From Aphrophora alni (taxonomy: Eukaryota > Arthropoda > Insecta > Hemiptera > Aphrophoridae), in NCBI GenBank assembly GCA_963513935.1, contig OY740766.1, positions 3,750,001-3,814,000 on the forward strand: DNA of 64,000 nucleotides. The letters are read 5' to 3'. The notes beneath the pieces were generated by a model, which was given only the letters and a program-made list of their open reading frames with translations, made no database searches and was not told the origin of the DNA. Numbering within the stretch: position 1 is the first letter of the stretch; each line of letters starts with the position of its first letter. This document shows positions 49,392 to 58,813 of this stretch, in pieces. A program made the translations under genes and the position numbers.

Positions 49392-52300
49392 CATATTATA
49401 TATTGTAACGATATCATAATCTCACCTAGATAAACAATTGATATCATGACATCTAATATTAAATAATTAAAATAACTTATAAAATAATAAATATGAAAAA
49501 AATGGAACAATATTAAATAAATGAAGGGAGACGACAGCTGTCGCTTGCAGTTAAAAGTGTATGTGTCAATTACAATAGAACCAGGATTTCTACAACCTTG
49601 AAGAAAACACATGGGTTACATTAAAGGAAAGGTAAATGTTGTTGTTTAATGAGTATTTAAATATAAATTGTTTATAACATCATAAATGTTATATTTGGCA
49701 CTCCAATGTGTGGCTAAATATAACAATTGTTACCGTTGAGATTGTTATAATATATACATATGTAATATATATTACATTTTGTATTTGTGGTTTAAGTTTA
49801 CTTCCTTGTTTATTCTATGCATTTAATTCGGTTTTTACGGTTTTTAGTTTTCACCTTTATCTCTGATTGTTAATTTTTCCTCCGAGTCTATGTCTAATTT
49901 ATTAAGTATCTAGGTTAATAATTATTTTGTCTGTTATATTTTCTAATTGATAATTTTCATGAAGCTCATTTTGAGCAATATATGAAAAATAAAAATGAAA
50001 TTACTTGATGTTTTAATCACTTGAATCATCATTCTTACCTGTAGAGAAATCTGTATAGAGAACAATGCCCTATTAACAGACCAAACTCCAATTTTAGGTC
50101 ATCTTTGTCCTTCTTCTGACCTCACCAGTCACCTGTTTACAGTCTGCCCATATATTAAACCTATCTTGCTACTCTTTACAAACCTATACTAGAGTGGTAT
50201 TATTTACTTCTTGGTACCGGCATCCAGCATCATGTAATGCTGTTGATTTAATGCCTATAGAATGTTGCTACTGCCAGTGGATAGAACTACCAGTTTGAAA
50301 GGTTTACCTCAAGTCCTCCAAAACAGGATTCGGAACAGCACTTACAAGCAATATATGTTCCAGAGATGTATTTTCAGAATCATTCGAGTCGCTAGAGTCT
50401 TCTTGGTGGTGATTTGCTGAGATGGAAGCATTTATGATAATGTCTGGTTACAATGTGACCCCTTCCTTACTCTTATTAAAAAGTTAGCTATTATGCATGA
50501 GACTAATTAGTAAGTGGCTGGTTTTGCAAGTTCGCTCTATAATTGGTACAATTCTTTACCTTTTCATCCACTCTTCTTGATACATTATGGCTGATGAACT
50601 CGAACATCAGGACAGACAGTGTTGGGGAACTTGAGTTGATAACATTCCCAGTATTAATTTTACAATCTCATCAACTGTCGTGTTCCCAGACAGTGGGTCG
50701 GGATCCACTGGAATACTGGAATACCATGTGGTGTCTCAATGGGTGATCTCATCTCAACCATCTTTCCTACCTCATATGTTTTCTTGTACATGTGGCCCAG
50801 CCAAGGAGCCCACCAAACCGAAACTATAATAAGTATAAATTAGGATGTAAAGGAATTCTAAATAATAAAATATGAATTGGCACTTGCGATTTTGTTGAAC
50901 AGTGCAATATGACGTAGAAGGGGGGAGAGATGAGGAGTGGAGGGCTTGAACCAGCAAGACGAGCGGGAGTCTGTTCCGAGAGCTGCGAGAAGGAAGACCG
51001 CTACGGGACGAGGTCAGTCCATTTTCGGCCACGTGCTAGCTAAATTAAACGGTATGTTTTTCGGCCACTATTAAGGCTTTATCTTGCCGTTATGTCTTTT
51101 TTAATAAATTATAATAATTCTGTAATCTTTTAATTCGGTGCTAAAATAAAATATAACATTTTATTTCACTTGCGTTGTGTGCGTTCATTAGCTTCCTAAC
51201 CCAATTCCTTGGCCCATCCTGACAAGATTCGGCTAAAATGTACGCGGTCTCCAGCCAGCCGGAGCTTCCAGCTGGTCAAAAGAAGTGGAGACGGTCACAT
51301 ACACTTCCACTCAATGAACATCCCTTCCACTGTTAAATATTATTTAAAAAATAATATTTAAGAATAATGTCAAATAGAAGTAAAAACTAATACAATTTAA
51401 AGAATACTCAACTATTGTATACACATACCATCATATTATTCAAAATATGTTCAGTTATTTGTATTATGAAGTTTAAGGATTTATTTTTAACTATTAACAA
51501 CTAAATAAATATCTTTAGGTTATCAATGAAAGAACAGAAGAAGTGAAAAAAACAAGAAATAGAAAAAAAATGGGTATTCAAGAAGACACATCTGTTTTAG
51601 GTTAGTACATTTTCCAATGTAAACATTTATTTTAACTGTAGAAAAAATTTAATTTGTATAGTGTCAGTCATAATTAAACTTAATACAAAACAATTCAATT
51701 AATTAATTAAAATATAATAACTAAAATTGTGATTACTAAATTATATACTCGACCATTTTTTGTGGATTTTACAAAGAGTATTAACAACGTAGTACATAAT
51801 TTTAAATAAATAAATAAAAATGCTTTAATACTTTAACTGCACTGAGTGATACAAAATTTGAGATAGCTTTACATTGATACTGAACTGCCTGTGGAGTAAA
51901 AGGTCTCTGACAATAAAACTTGTCAGGCTGTTTCCAATTTCTAAAAATTCCATTCATAATTAAATTCAGACCTGAGTTCTTATTCAGACTCTAATAAAGG
52001 TCACTAGCTGTGATGAAAGCTTTCTGTAAACATTTAGCCATTTACGCAATCAATTCTTGGTGAAACACTTCGATAACAAAATTATTACGACTATAGTGGT
52101 GAGATATGTATCTCACTACATGTTAGTATGAGCACTAAACGAGTATCATACCTCCTTGATTTTCATGGAGTTAACATCAATGGTATATAAACATTCTTTT
52201 TAAGTAAAATGATATGTAAATGTTTGCATATGTGTTGACAATTTTACTTCGTTGATGTGGTTTAAATATTAAATCCAACAACATGATACGAGATTGATGA

Positions 52301-53684
52301 TTGTAAAACGTATCAAAAGTATCATGTATGAAAGAAAATTTTCATAATGGTAAGTGACAAAAGTCTACTTATAGTTACAATATTGTTGACAACTGCTAAG
52401 AAATCTAATTACTTACTATGTACTCTGTCTTTCCAGGAAAGAAAAAGAGACTAGCATTTCTGGATTTATTAATAGAAGCTTCACAGAATGGTACAGTTTT
52501 ATCTACTGAGGACATTAGAGAAGAGGTGGATACCTTTATGTTTGAGGTAAACTTGTTTAAATATTTTAAATTTTATTGCCACAAAATATTCATTCAGAAT
52601 GAACTCCATTCCATTTTTCAAAATAATATAACTGATCAATTGTAATATTTTTAAATAATCTTATTTTACATTTCCCATATGTATATTATAAACGCCCAAA
52701 TTTATAAACTATTGGATTACTGGTAAAATCCTAATATTTGCCAAAAAAGATGAAGCAAAAGTATAAACAAAGTAAAGAGGACCAACTCACAGGACCAGTG
52801 TGTAATTTCTATTTTAAATGTGTAGACAATTACATACTCTTAGTAGGACCCCATTTGTCCTTTCGACTCACATATTATTGAGAATAATATCATACCAAAC
52901 TTACATTTTCTTTTTGTGTACATTATTAAATCATTGAAGTTGATATCTTTCAAATCGTTAACACTCAAAATGTTAACCAAAAGCTCTTTGTACCTGATTC
53001 TACTCTAATCTATAAAATGTACAACAAAATGTTCAACTGTTGATCACATACAGCTAAATCTTTCTTCTCCATGATTGAAAGATGCCTATTTAACACCACC
53101 ATGGTACCACTTTCCAACCCCTTCATCATTTCTGTGTAGGGTGATAATTGTTTATCTATTCTTTTATTTTTTTTGTTTACTTGTGGAAATGCATCTTACC
53201 AAGCCAGTTACTATCGAAAGTTCTACTGGTCCGTCTTGAGACAGCCAAAGCTGCTTTAAAACCTATATAATTATCATATTATTATGGTACATATCGTACA
53301 TCTTTAGATTCTGAAAATAAAAGTATGCCTTATATGCTTTGTATTTCCTTTGGGAAGGGAAAACTAGTTTTGCTTATTTGCCATCAAGTCTTCGTTTATA
53401 TGGAAAGTATATATAAACTCTATTACAACAAATATATAAAATAATATGAATTTTATTGGAATTAAAATTCTCTGAAGATCCTAAAATATAAAAAAAAAGA
53501 CAATGTCTCAATGTGATGGAATATTAAGTTCATTTAATCAAATTTAAAATATAATAAATTTAGTGCATACATATATAAACATATTTTTTTATTATTTCAG
53601 GGCCATGACACAACTTCAGCAGCCATTTGTTGGCTTCTGTTTCTTCTTGGATGGCATCCTGATATTCAGGTAAGGTTAAACGAT

Positions 53685-53746
<62 letters not shown>

Positions 53747-54099
53747 ATAAACATAATTAAGTCAGTGTTCAGACCATGTAAGAAGAATTCAAATTCCTAC
53801 CTCATCAAGTCAAATTAAGACTCTACATTATGGTAGTCAGATCAAGAAGGCTTATTATATGGCACAGGCAATAACCAGGAAAGGATTATTGGAAATGAGA
53901 AGTAGGTTTATAAGGAAGATTTTGGGACCCAAGAAAATAATGGTAAATTTATATTTAACTTGAGACCAAACCAAGACTTATACCAAATGTTTGAAAAAAA
54001 CCACAACATTAAGAAAGAAAAAACCGGTCTATGGAGATGTCAGTAGAATAGAACCAGGAAAGGCAGTTTAAAATGAATTTAAAATGTAAATTGTTTTTG

Positions 54100-54185
<86 letters not shown>

Positions 54186-55147
54186 CCCAGTGACTTCCAT
54201 GTAACCACTAATTAAAACACCTCTTATGAGATTTTTCAAATTTAGTTACCATAGCAACCAATCTAAACAATACACACTTATATTAGCTGAATAATCCATC
54301 AACTATAATAATAATTAAACACAAAGATAGGCTAGGCCCAAGGTATTTATTTAGAATATGTGGCAGGAGTTATAGTGGGCACCCAGTGATGTGTGAGCCC
54401 TACAGTGTATTCTATATACTGCGGGTTAGGCCTATAAACTTTATTAAAATAATATTTACCCTTACAACTAAATCACTATATTATTTTTATTCAAAACAAA
54501 TATGTAGATATTGTGCTAGGAACCATTATTATTATGTTTTCCACCCACATTCCTTAACTTCTTTGTATGGGTTTTTAGGTATAGAAGATGAAATATGTCT
54601 TTATCAACAAGATAACACATTTCTTGAGAACATGTTTGGTTTTATTTAAAGGAACTTGTATCTGCTGAACTTAAATGTATCTTTGGAGATTCTGACAGGA
54701 ATTTCAACATGACTGATTTGGCTGAGATGAAGTATTTGGAATGTTGTATCAAGGAAGCATTAAGATTGTATCCCAGTGTACCAATGATGGCAAGAAAACT
54801 GAAAGAAGATGTTGTTTTAGGTAAAACATGAACATTATTTTTAGCTCAATTTGTACGCACAGGAATTTATTCATATTTATTAAAATTTTTATAAAATATT
54901 TGTAACAATTAATTATTGCCAATAACACTAAACTTTGTTTCTCCCAATACATATATTTTAGTGTTTTATTAATTACATCCAATTTTAAAACAATTTCTCA
55001 AACATATAGAATGGTATAAAAAATGGGTACTTACGTATTAACGCCACCGCAGCAGAAGTTGCACTAATGAGCATGCGCCAATAAAGAGCAAACTGGTTTT
55101 AAGGGAAGCAGAATTCCATTATATATATATATAAAGTTTGGCCAGGT

Positions 55148-55191
<44 letters not shown>

Positions 55192-58100
55192 CTACCTGGC
55201 CAAACCTGTCGTGATAAATAATTATATCGCAAAGTAAGCCAATATTGGCGCATGCGCATTTGCAACTTCTGCTGCGTTGGCGTTAATACATAAGTACCAA
55301 AAAATGCTATTGTATAACTGGTAATTGTATAGAATACCCAAAATGAAAACCCTATGAATAAGCATGATGGGATTTTTAAGAATATTTTCTTCTTTACACA
55401 TTTACTAGCAAGAATTTGTTCTTAGAATTATAGTATATATTCAGATAAAAATTTGAGATTTTGGTTATAACTTTGTTTATAATGATATATGTGGTTTAAC
55501 ACCAATAGGTGCAGAAGCACAATCGGAATATTTTTGGTACAAGTTCATTTTAAATAGCTGGGGTTTTAGAACAGTTAAACAATTTTTCTGATTAACAAAT
55601 ATGTGCAACATTATGATGTAAACAGCCTAACAGAAATGTGAACTGAAGTTTCAAAAATCTCTCCAACTAGTTCTAGAATTTTTATTGTTCACTTTTCACA
55701 CTTCCTCCAGGGCTGTTGCAATAGCTCATATTTCATACAAAAACTTGTTAATACAAATAAATTACATAATAGTAATAATAATAATATAAAGGTTTCATTA
55801 GTACATAGTATAATATTCTCAAAAAGTATATTATGATTCTATATTAGGCCAAAATAAATTATAAAAGTTTTAGTAGTTTGATTTAATTTAAATTTGGCAA
55901 GTTGACTTCTTAAACATGTGTGAGATTTCAGTACATCTATTTCATTTATAGCTTTGTTTTTATTAAACATTGAACCTACTTTATTGTTTAATTTTCTTAT
56001 TGTTTTAATTTAAACAGATATTTATTTAAATCTTTTTTATTTAATATATGTTTCCATCATTCTACTCTATAGCAACATAATAAGCAACTGTACATACTCT
56101 TAAACTGTAAAAATAATTTAGTTTTTAAGGGAAGTTAAAATGTCATTTCAATTTAATTACTTTCTTGTCAATGAATGATTTTTATGTTTAGTTCCAATAA
56201 ATATCAACACATATATTATGCTAAATTAAAAATATTTATGAGCCACTGAACCTTACATTTCCTCAGGTTCACATATAGTTCCTGCAGGAACCACAGCAAT
56301 GATAATCACATACATGCTACATCGTGATCCTGAAATTTATCCAGATCCAGAAAGTTTTGATCCGGACCGCTTCTTGCCAATCAACTGCAAAGGTCGACAT
56401 CCTTACTCGTATATTCCTTTCAGTGCTGGTCCAAGAAATTGTGTCGGTAAGTAGATCTGCATATAATTGCTTTAACAACCATTATATAAGATGTTACCGT
56501 TTTATAACAATCGTTATAAAAGGATCAGAATGGTTTAATATGTCAGTTACTATATGGCCCTTCATTTAAAGGCCTTTATTTTAAAGTTTATTTAAAAACA
56601 AACATATTCTGTACATTCTGGAAATTCAATTAGCATAAATATTGCATTAACCTTCCAGTTACAGTAACAACTAATAAAAATCAAGGACAACTCCTTTGAT
56701 CAGGTGTTGCAGTTGTCTCAAAGAAGTCTTCTGCGAAAATCATAGAAAATGAACATTAGTCAAAATCAGTGTGGCATATATTCAAAACTATTGGTGGGTT
56801 CCCTTTAAAGATACAGATTGGGCAACTCAAAACTGTAAGAGAAGTGTACATTGCTTCCATATTAGCATGGTTTTTAACCATTTACCATTTTTTGTCTAAT
56901 GTCTGGTTTTCTGATAAGTGTTATGTTCATCTAAATAGATGTGTACGAACAAACAAAAATTCAATTTTTTGGTTTTGCTTGACTCCAAAGTGAACGTGTG
57001 ATTATGTGGTGTGCAGTATCTCCAAACAGCATTTATTGGTCCTTATTTTATTGAGTATGACCAATAGAAAATTCGGTGACTAAATGAAATGTGAAAGAAA
57101 ACAAGTTATCGTGTCTTTTCTGAGGGAGGTAAGAAGATTATGACACAAATTAAACCTATCTCTTCAAACCCAGTAGGTTGATGCTACTTGCCATAGTGTG
57201 AGGAAATCACTTCGGTTGTTTCACACAAACTTTTGGAAACCATTTTATATCCGGCAGATCAGACATTCCATACCATCTCATTAGTTATTCCTCTGTTTAA
57301 CACCACCTGGCATTTACGTTTGGGGAATACTAAAGGAAGTTGTGTTTAGAGTACAACAACCAGTAACTCAACCTCTCTTCACCAACAAGTTAGAAAACCT
57401 ACACAGATGATACAAGTACTGTTTAGAGCATAATGAAAAACATATTAAACATGTTTGTTAACAAAATCTTTGAATGTTAGTTCTATGTACTAGTATGTAA
57501 TTACTGAAATGTTTATATTTAATAAAAAACATTGCTATACAATACAGTTTCAGTATTGTTTGTTTGGCCATACTGTATTAGGTTAGTGTTTGGTCATCAA
57601 AAAAGCCATAGAGTGTAGATCATATTGGCTTTGTTTTTTTTTTGTTTTTGTTTTTTTTTTTTTTTTTTTTTTTTTTTCAAGTAAACATTTTTGGGGAATA
57701 TATTTTGTATTTTGTACCATATAAATGTTAAATATAATTTTTAAGATTGTAAGGACATTGAAAGTCGATCTGTGAACTATCACTACAAAACATTTAAAAA
57801 AAGAAAGTACTATTAGATGAAATTTTAGTATGATAGACTGAGAAATAACACTACTTACATTAATTGAAACTCCCAGTATAAGAGACAACTACACTGTGAA
57901 AGATACTTACACCACACTTTAACTGTTACAAAATGATGCCAGAGGAAGTTAGAGAATGTATTGGTGATGAATTCCCGCTTATTTCCAGATTTAATACAAT
58001 ACACACTCAAATCTGGTTCAGAAGTAAACTAAAATAAAACTTGGTATCTTATATTTCAGGTCAAAAATTTGCAATGTTAGAAGAGAAAGCTGTTGTGTCG

Positions 58101-58253
58101 ACGATACTCAGGAAATACAGAATAGAATCTGTTGATCGTAGAGAAGATTTAACACTATTAGGAGAATTGATACTTCGTCCCAAAGATGGTCTTAGAATAA
58201 AAATATTTCCTAGATGTAAAGCAAATCCAGAAAATATTGTGATAGGCCATTAG
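36786..58253 (+). CDS. CYP4: CYP4-family (CYP4C-like) cytochrome P450, 12 coding exons
   Basis: A haem-thiolate monooxygenase, expected to be ER-anchored and to hydroxylate fatty-acid-like, hormone or xenobiotic substrates with an NADPH-P450 reductase partner; the exact substrate cannot be read from sequence. Exons: 36786-36981, 40814-40929, 42360-42450, 44922-45107, 45533-45602, 47310-47436, 51519-51600, 52437-52546, 53601-53669, 54652-54820, 56267-56446, 58060-58253. Together 1590 nt, 529 residues plus stop; all junctions are GT-AG and in phase. Membrane anchor about residues 13-32, hinge IPGPPGLP, C-helix W138xxxR142, CYP4 signature [13 protein letters not shown] 319-331, ExxR 384-387, FDPDRF, haem loop [10 protein letters not shown] with Cys464. 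Length fits the family. The start at 36786 is preferred over an in-frame ATG at 36651 because it yields a compact anchor. The odd feature is the 13-fold repeat of the exon 1 end. Confidence 0.93.
36933..38399 (+). repeat. 13-copy tandem array of exon 1 end plus splice donor
   Basis: GGTCTGCCAATCGTTGGGAA starts at 36933, 37042, 37151, 37260, 37369, 37500, 37631 (one G-to-A), 37740, 37871, 37980, 38089, 38198 and 38307. Spacing is 109 bp except three 131-bp steps that also repeat 22 bp of upstream exon (ACGTATCCCAGGCCCTCC). The first copy is the native exon; the other 12 each keep the coding stretch [15 protein letters not shown], the GTAAGT donor and about 60 bp of intron. Between a CCAG and the donor each unit is 48 nt, a multiple of 3, with phase 1 at both ends. 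Copies differ by rare single bases (gacg/ggcg, act/att). Confidence 0.97.
38400..38533. other. Intron 1 of the P450, unique part
   Basis: Unique DNA between the exon-repeat array and the TIR element; nothing else seen. Confidence 0.5.
38534..38837. mobile_element. 304-bp TIR element (MITE) in P450 intron 1
   Basis: Terminal inverted repeats of about 32 bp: left begins TACTGATGGGTCCATTTGTC, right is its complement with one change (GGTCCCATCAGTA). The interior is GC-rich compared with the surroundings (GCGCGCGGC, GCGGCGCGCC) and encodes nothing. TA at both edges could be a TA target duplication; the GATGGG terminus also recalls hAT elements, but no 8-bp duplication is visible. Superfamily undecided. 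Confidence 0.85.
38838..40648. other. Intron 1 of the P450, middle part
   Basis: Contains a copy of an old dispersed repeat (about 39000-39340; related copy at 46640-46880), poly(A) at 39103-39120, and a short hairpin near 40568-40610 (GATAGTGGAGGACCA against TGGTCCTCTACTATC). Confidence 0.55.
40649..40737. repeat. Interstitial telomere-type repeat (CCTAA)n
   Basis: About 17 units of CCTAA (TTAGG on the other strand), with three variant units (ACATAA, ACTTAA), inside P450 intron 1. TTAGG is the usual arthropod telomere repeat. It could come from repair of a double-strand break with telomeric DNA or from a telomere-targeting retroelement. Confidence 0.95.
40814..40929 (+). CDS. CYP4: P450 coding exon 2
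   Basis: Acceptor TTTTTCAG at 40813, donor GTTAGT. Completes the split Glu, then [20 protein letters not shown] and continues to [10 protein letters not shown], typical of the CYP4 A-helix to beta-1 region. Ends in phase 0. Confidence 0.92.
40930..42359. other. Intron 2 of the P450, holding a tRNA gene
   Basis: GT-AG intron. Holds tRNA-Ala at 41643-41714 and poly(A) at 41814-41843; otherwise AT-rich. Confidence 0.85.
41643..41714 (+). tRNA. tRNA-Ala (anticodon TGC), nested in P450 intron 2
   Basis: Identical over 72 nt to the gene at 27299-27370, including the A and B boxes and anticodon loop TTTGCAT, with a T-rich terminator (TTTATTTTTATTTG) just downstream. It lies on the same strand as the P450, so polymerase III and polymerase II would transcribe the same strand through this site. 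Flanks of the two tRNA copies are unrelated, which favours conserved function over recent segmental duplication. Confidence 0.98.
42360..42450 (+). CDS. CYP4: P450 coding exon 3
   Basis: Acceptor TTGTTACAG, donor GTTAGT. Encodes [20 protein letters not shown] then [11 protein letters not shown], the B-helix/B-C loop of CYP4 enzymes. Starts in phase 0, ends in phase 1. Confidence 0.92.
42451..42976. other. Intron 3 of the P450, left part
   Basis: AT-rich, nothing else seen before the LINE insertion. Confidence 0.5.
42977..43697 (-). mobile_element. 5'-truncated RTE-like LINE with 12-bp target-site duplication, in P450 intron 3
   Basis: The 697-bp insert (42989-43685) is bounded by perfect 12-bp direct repeats GTATACAGGACT at 42977-42988 and 43686-43697. 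On the minus strand it ends in a short tandem tail (AAGTCAAGTAAGTCAAGT) rather than poly(A), as in RTE-type elements. It is inserted opposite to the P450 and contains one intact ORF. Confidence 0.93.
43032..43670 (-). CDS. C-terminal RT region of RTE-like LINE (truncated)
   Basis: 212 residues. Visible blocks are [20 protein letters not shown] (RT thumb region), a PYASETW block, [37 protein letters not shown] and [14 protein letters not shown]. This is the characteristic C-terminal end of endonuclease/RT polyproteins of the RTE/BovB-like type. The catalytic FADD-type motif and everything N-terminal are lost by 5' truncation, so there is no enzymatic function. The frame is undamaged, so the insertion is probably recent. 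Confidence 0.88.
   Translation of the reverse strand: MKMNAENRQALNCDGEEIEEVNTFSYLGSVVSTSGGADDDVKTHIKKANAAFVQLYPIWRNRNISKKTKLRIFNTNVKSVLPYASETWKVTSLTTSRLQVFINRCLRRIMNIHWPEIITNEDLWRETGRIRVKLQIRERKWRWLGHTLRKPDGTIEKEALDWNPQGVRRRGRPRETWKRTIIKEAKEVNKTWGEVKALAGDRDRWKELFWTP
43698..44921. other. Intron 3 of the P450, right part
   Basis: AT-rich. A minus-orientation fragment of the dispersed repeat (CATTTTTGGAGAGATGGGAC) is at about 44518. No other feature. Confidence 0.5.
44922..45107 (+). CDS. CYP4: P450 coding exon 4 (C-helix)
   Basis: Acceptor TTTTACAG, donor GTGAGT. Encodes [20 protein letters not shown] and on to [17 protein letters not shown]138 and R142 form the haem-propionate-binding WxxxR. 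Phase 1 at both ends. Confidence 0.93.
45533..45602 (+). CDS. CYP4: P450 coding exon 5
   Basis: Acceptor TGATTTTAG, donor GTAAGT. Encodes [20 protein letters not shown] then AVY plus split Lys; ETAMG follows the conserved DIVC of exon 4 as in other CYP4s. Ends in phase 2. Intron 4 (45108-45532) holds nothing else. Confidence 0.92.
45603..47309. other. Intron 5 of the P450 with dispersed repeat copies
   Basis: Contains a T-run at 45888-45909 and related repeat copies at about 46038-46090 (AAGGACCTAAACAAAACTTA) and 46640-46890 (GTGCTCTACAACTT to GGTTGCTATCTCC). No coding sequence recognised. Confidence 0.6.
47310..47436 (+). CDS. CYP4: P450 coding exon 6
   Basis: Acceptor ATATTTCAG, donor GTAGGC. 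Encodes [40 protein letters not shown] and YK (F-G helix region). Wording such as WLQPDWLF is close to insect CYP4C proteins. Ends in phase 0. Confidence 0.92.
47437..51518. other. Intron 6 of the P450 (longest after intron 1)
   Basis: About 4.1 kb. Contains TA microsatellites at 49299-49388. The stretch 47.5-48.7 kb is less AT-rich and, on the minus strand, carries a frame with [10 protein letters not shown] near 48640 that could be a very decayed retroelement RT. 50.1-50.75 kb is similarly less AT-rich. No clear gene. Confidence 0.55.
49299..49388. repeat. (TA)n microsatellite, two adjoining tracts
   Basis: Two TA tracts separated by AGTCTATA inside P450 intron 6. Confidence 0.93.
51519..51600 (+). 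CDS. CYP4: P450 coding exon 7
   Basis: Acceptor ATCTTTAG, donor GTTAGT. Encodes [20 protein letters not shown] then QEDTSVL, the charged G-H linker. Ends in phase 1. Confidence 0.9.
51601..52436. other. Intron 7 of the P450
   Basis: AT-rich, nothing else recognised. Confidence 0.6.
52437..52546 (+). CDS. CYP4: P450 coding exon 8 (start of I-helix)
   Basis: Acceptor TCTTTCCAG, donor GTAAAC. Encodes [20 protein letters not shown] then [17 protein letters not shown]. The CYP4 signature [13 protein letters not shown] is split exactly at this exon's end. Ends in phase 0. Confidence 0.94.
52547..53600. other. Intron 8 of the P450
   Basis: AT-rich, nothing else recognised. Confidence 0.6.
53601..53669 (+). 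CDS. CYP4: P450 coding exon 9 (I-helix oxygen-activation motif)
   Basis: Acceptor TTATTTCAG, donor GTAAGG. Encodes [20 protein letters not shown] then DIQ; GHDTT contains the Thr of the oxygen-binding groove. 23 codons, phase 0 at both ends. Confidence 0.94.
53681..53750. repeat. (TA)n microsatellite
   Basis: Long, slightly interrupted TA tract just after the exon 9 donor. Confidence 0.93.
54103..54182. repeat. (CT)n microsatellite
   Basis: About 40 CT units inside P450 intron 9. It yields an artificial Arg-Glu repeat frame on the minus strand. Confidence 0.97.
54652..54820 (+). CDS. CYP4: P450 coding exon 10 (K-helix ExxR)
   Basis: Acceptor TTTATTTAAAG, donor GTAAAA. Encodes [40 protein letters not shown] and [17 protein letters not shown]384 and R387 form the ExxR motif. 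Ends in phase 1. Confidence 0.94.
54821..56266. other. Intron 10 of the P450, with MITE
   Basis: Holds the TIR element at 55026-55298; the rest is AT-rich without recognisable content. Confidence 0.65.
55018..55306. mobile_element. 273-bp TIR element with 8-bp target duplication, in P450 intron 10
   Basis: Terminal inverted repeats of ~38 bp: left starts GGTACTTACGTATTAACGCC at 55026, right ends in GTTAATACATAAGTACC at 55298, with two mismatches. Direct repeats AAAAAATG (55018-55025 and 55299-55306) form an 8-bp target duplication. A second inverted pair (TTTGGCCAGGTG / TACCTGGCCAAA) flanks a central (TA)n. GG-starting termini with 8-bp duplication fit Merlin-, P- or hAT-like groups; not assigned. 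No coding capacity. Confidence 0.93.
56267..56446 (+). CDS. CYP4: P450 coding exon 11 (haem-binding loop)
   Basis: Acceptor TTTCCTCAG, donor GTAAGT. Encodes [20 protein letters not shown], then [11 protein letters not shown] and [14 protein letters not shown] with the haem-ligating Cys464. The FxxGxRxCxG motif is completed by the split Gly at the exon 12 junction. Confidence 0.95.
56447..58059. other. Intron 11 of the P450, with transposase relic
   Basis: Contains the decayed transposase at about 56700-57430 and a T-rich run at 57635-57678. Confidence 0.7.
56700..57430 (+). pseudogene. Decayed DDE transposase (Tc1/mariner-related) in P450 intron 11
   Basis: Recognisable pieces lie in order on the plus strand: [20 protein letters not shown] (end of the DNA-binding region), [20 protein letters not shown] (first catalytic block, where living relatives read close to FSDEAHFHLNGYVNKQN; here Asp is kept but the acidic neighbour is lost), [10 protein letters not shown], and [18 protein letters not shown] (the last catalytic block, with the acidic residue replaced by Gly). 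Multiple stops and frameshifts. It appears to belong to the same broad family as the relic at 27.7-28.3 kb but in the opposite orientation. Non-functional. Confidence 0.8.
58060..58253 (+). CDS. CYP4: P450 coding exon 12 (C-terminus)
   Basis: Acceptor ATATTTCAG. Encodes [20 protein letters not shown], ..., [18 protein letters not shown] and a tail ending VIGH, then TAG at 58251-58253. The Gly split across exons 11/12 completes the haem loop (C464-V-G466), directly followed by QKFAMLEEK of the L-helix. Confidence 0.94.
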
Positions 58254-58303
58254 ACGATAACAAAAATGGCAGGTGTGTATGAATGGGAGGTCTAAAGGTA
58301 TGT

Positions 58304-58309
58304 AATAAA
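58304..58309 (+). terminator. Poly(A) signal AATAAA of the P450
   Basis: First AATAAA after the stop codon, 50 bp downstream and before the MITE at 58373, so the transcript probably ends in this short interval. Confidence 0.6.
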
Positions 58310-58370
58310 CTGAAATCTCATTTACAATACTAGTCAGTATATATATAATTCATTTACTTAGGTAGCCTAT

Positions 58371-58813
58371 TACAGTAGACTTTCATAAATCCGGATCACA
58401 TCCGGACCGGACGGTAAAATTTTTTTATAACAATTTGCTGCTATAGAGCCTTCAATTTTCACGCGATCTTCCGCATTGCATGAATGACATATTTTGTAAT
58501 GATTCACAGGCAGTGGACGTTTCCGCGCAGCTGAGGAGGGGTAGGGCATTGACACCCCCTACCCTGTGTTTTACTTAATTGCAGTCCAGTACTGTATTAT
58601 GTACATTACAGTAACAGTACCATTAGTTAATGTGTCAGAGTGTAACAAGTGTCGTTGGGTATAGGCACAGACCAGTAGCGATTGCATGTGCGGCTTATCA
58701 CCGTTCGTATCGGCCCTGCGGCCGACTTATCTCCGACTGCAGGAAATCCGGTTTTTTCAGAATTCCGACCAGCCGTCTGCCACAATAGTCCAGATTTATG
58801 AGAGTCTACTGTA
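58371..58813. mobile_element. 439-bp pogo/Tigger-like MITE
   Basis: Element 58373-58811 starts CAGTAGACTTTCATAAATCC and ends in the complement of CAGTAGACTCTCATAAATCT. The ~24-bp TIRs differ at two positions. It is flanked by TA on both sides, the target duplication of Tc1/mariner-class elements; CAGTA-starting TIRs are typical of pogo/Tigger. The interior has no intact transposase. Confidence 0.88.

Larger units (their letters stand above)
53670..54651. other. Intron 9 of the P450
   Basis: Contains (TA)n at about 53681-53750 and (CT)n at 54103-54182; no coding sequence. Confidence 0.75.

Noticed and set aside
54009..54239. Arg-Glu repeat protein on the minus strand
   Set aside because: Translation of a (CT)n microsatellite inside a P450 intron.
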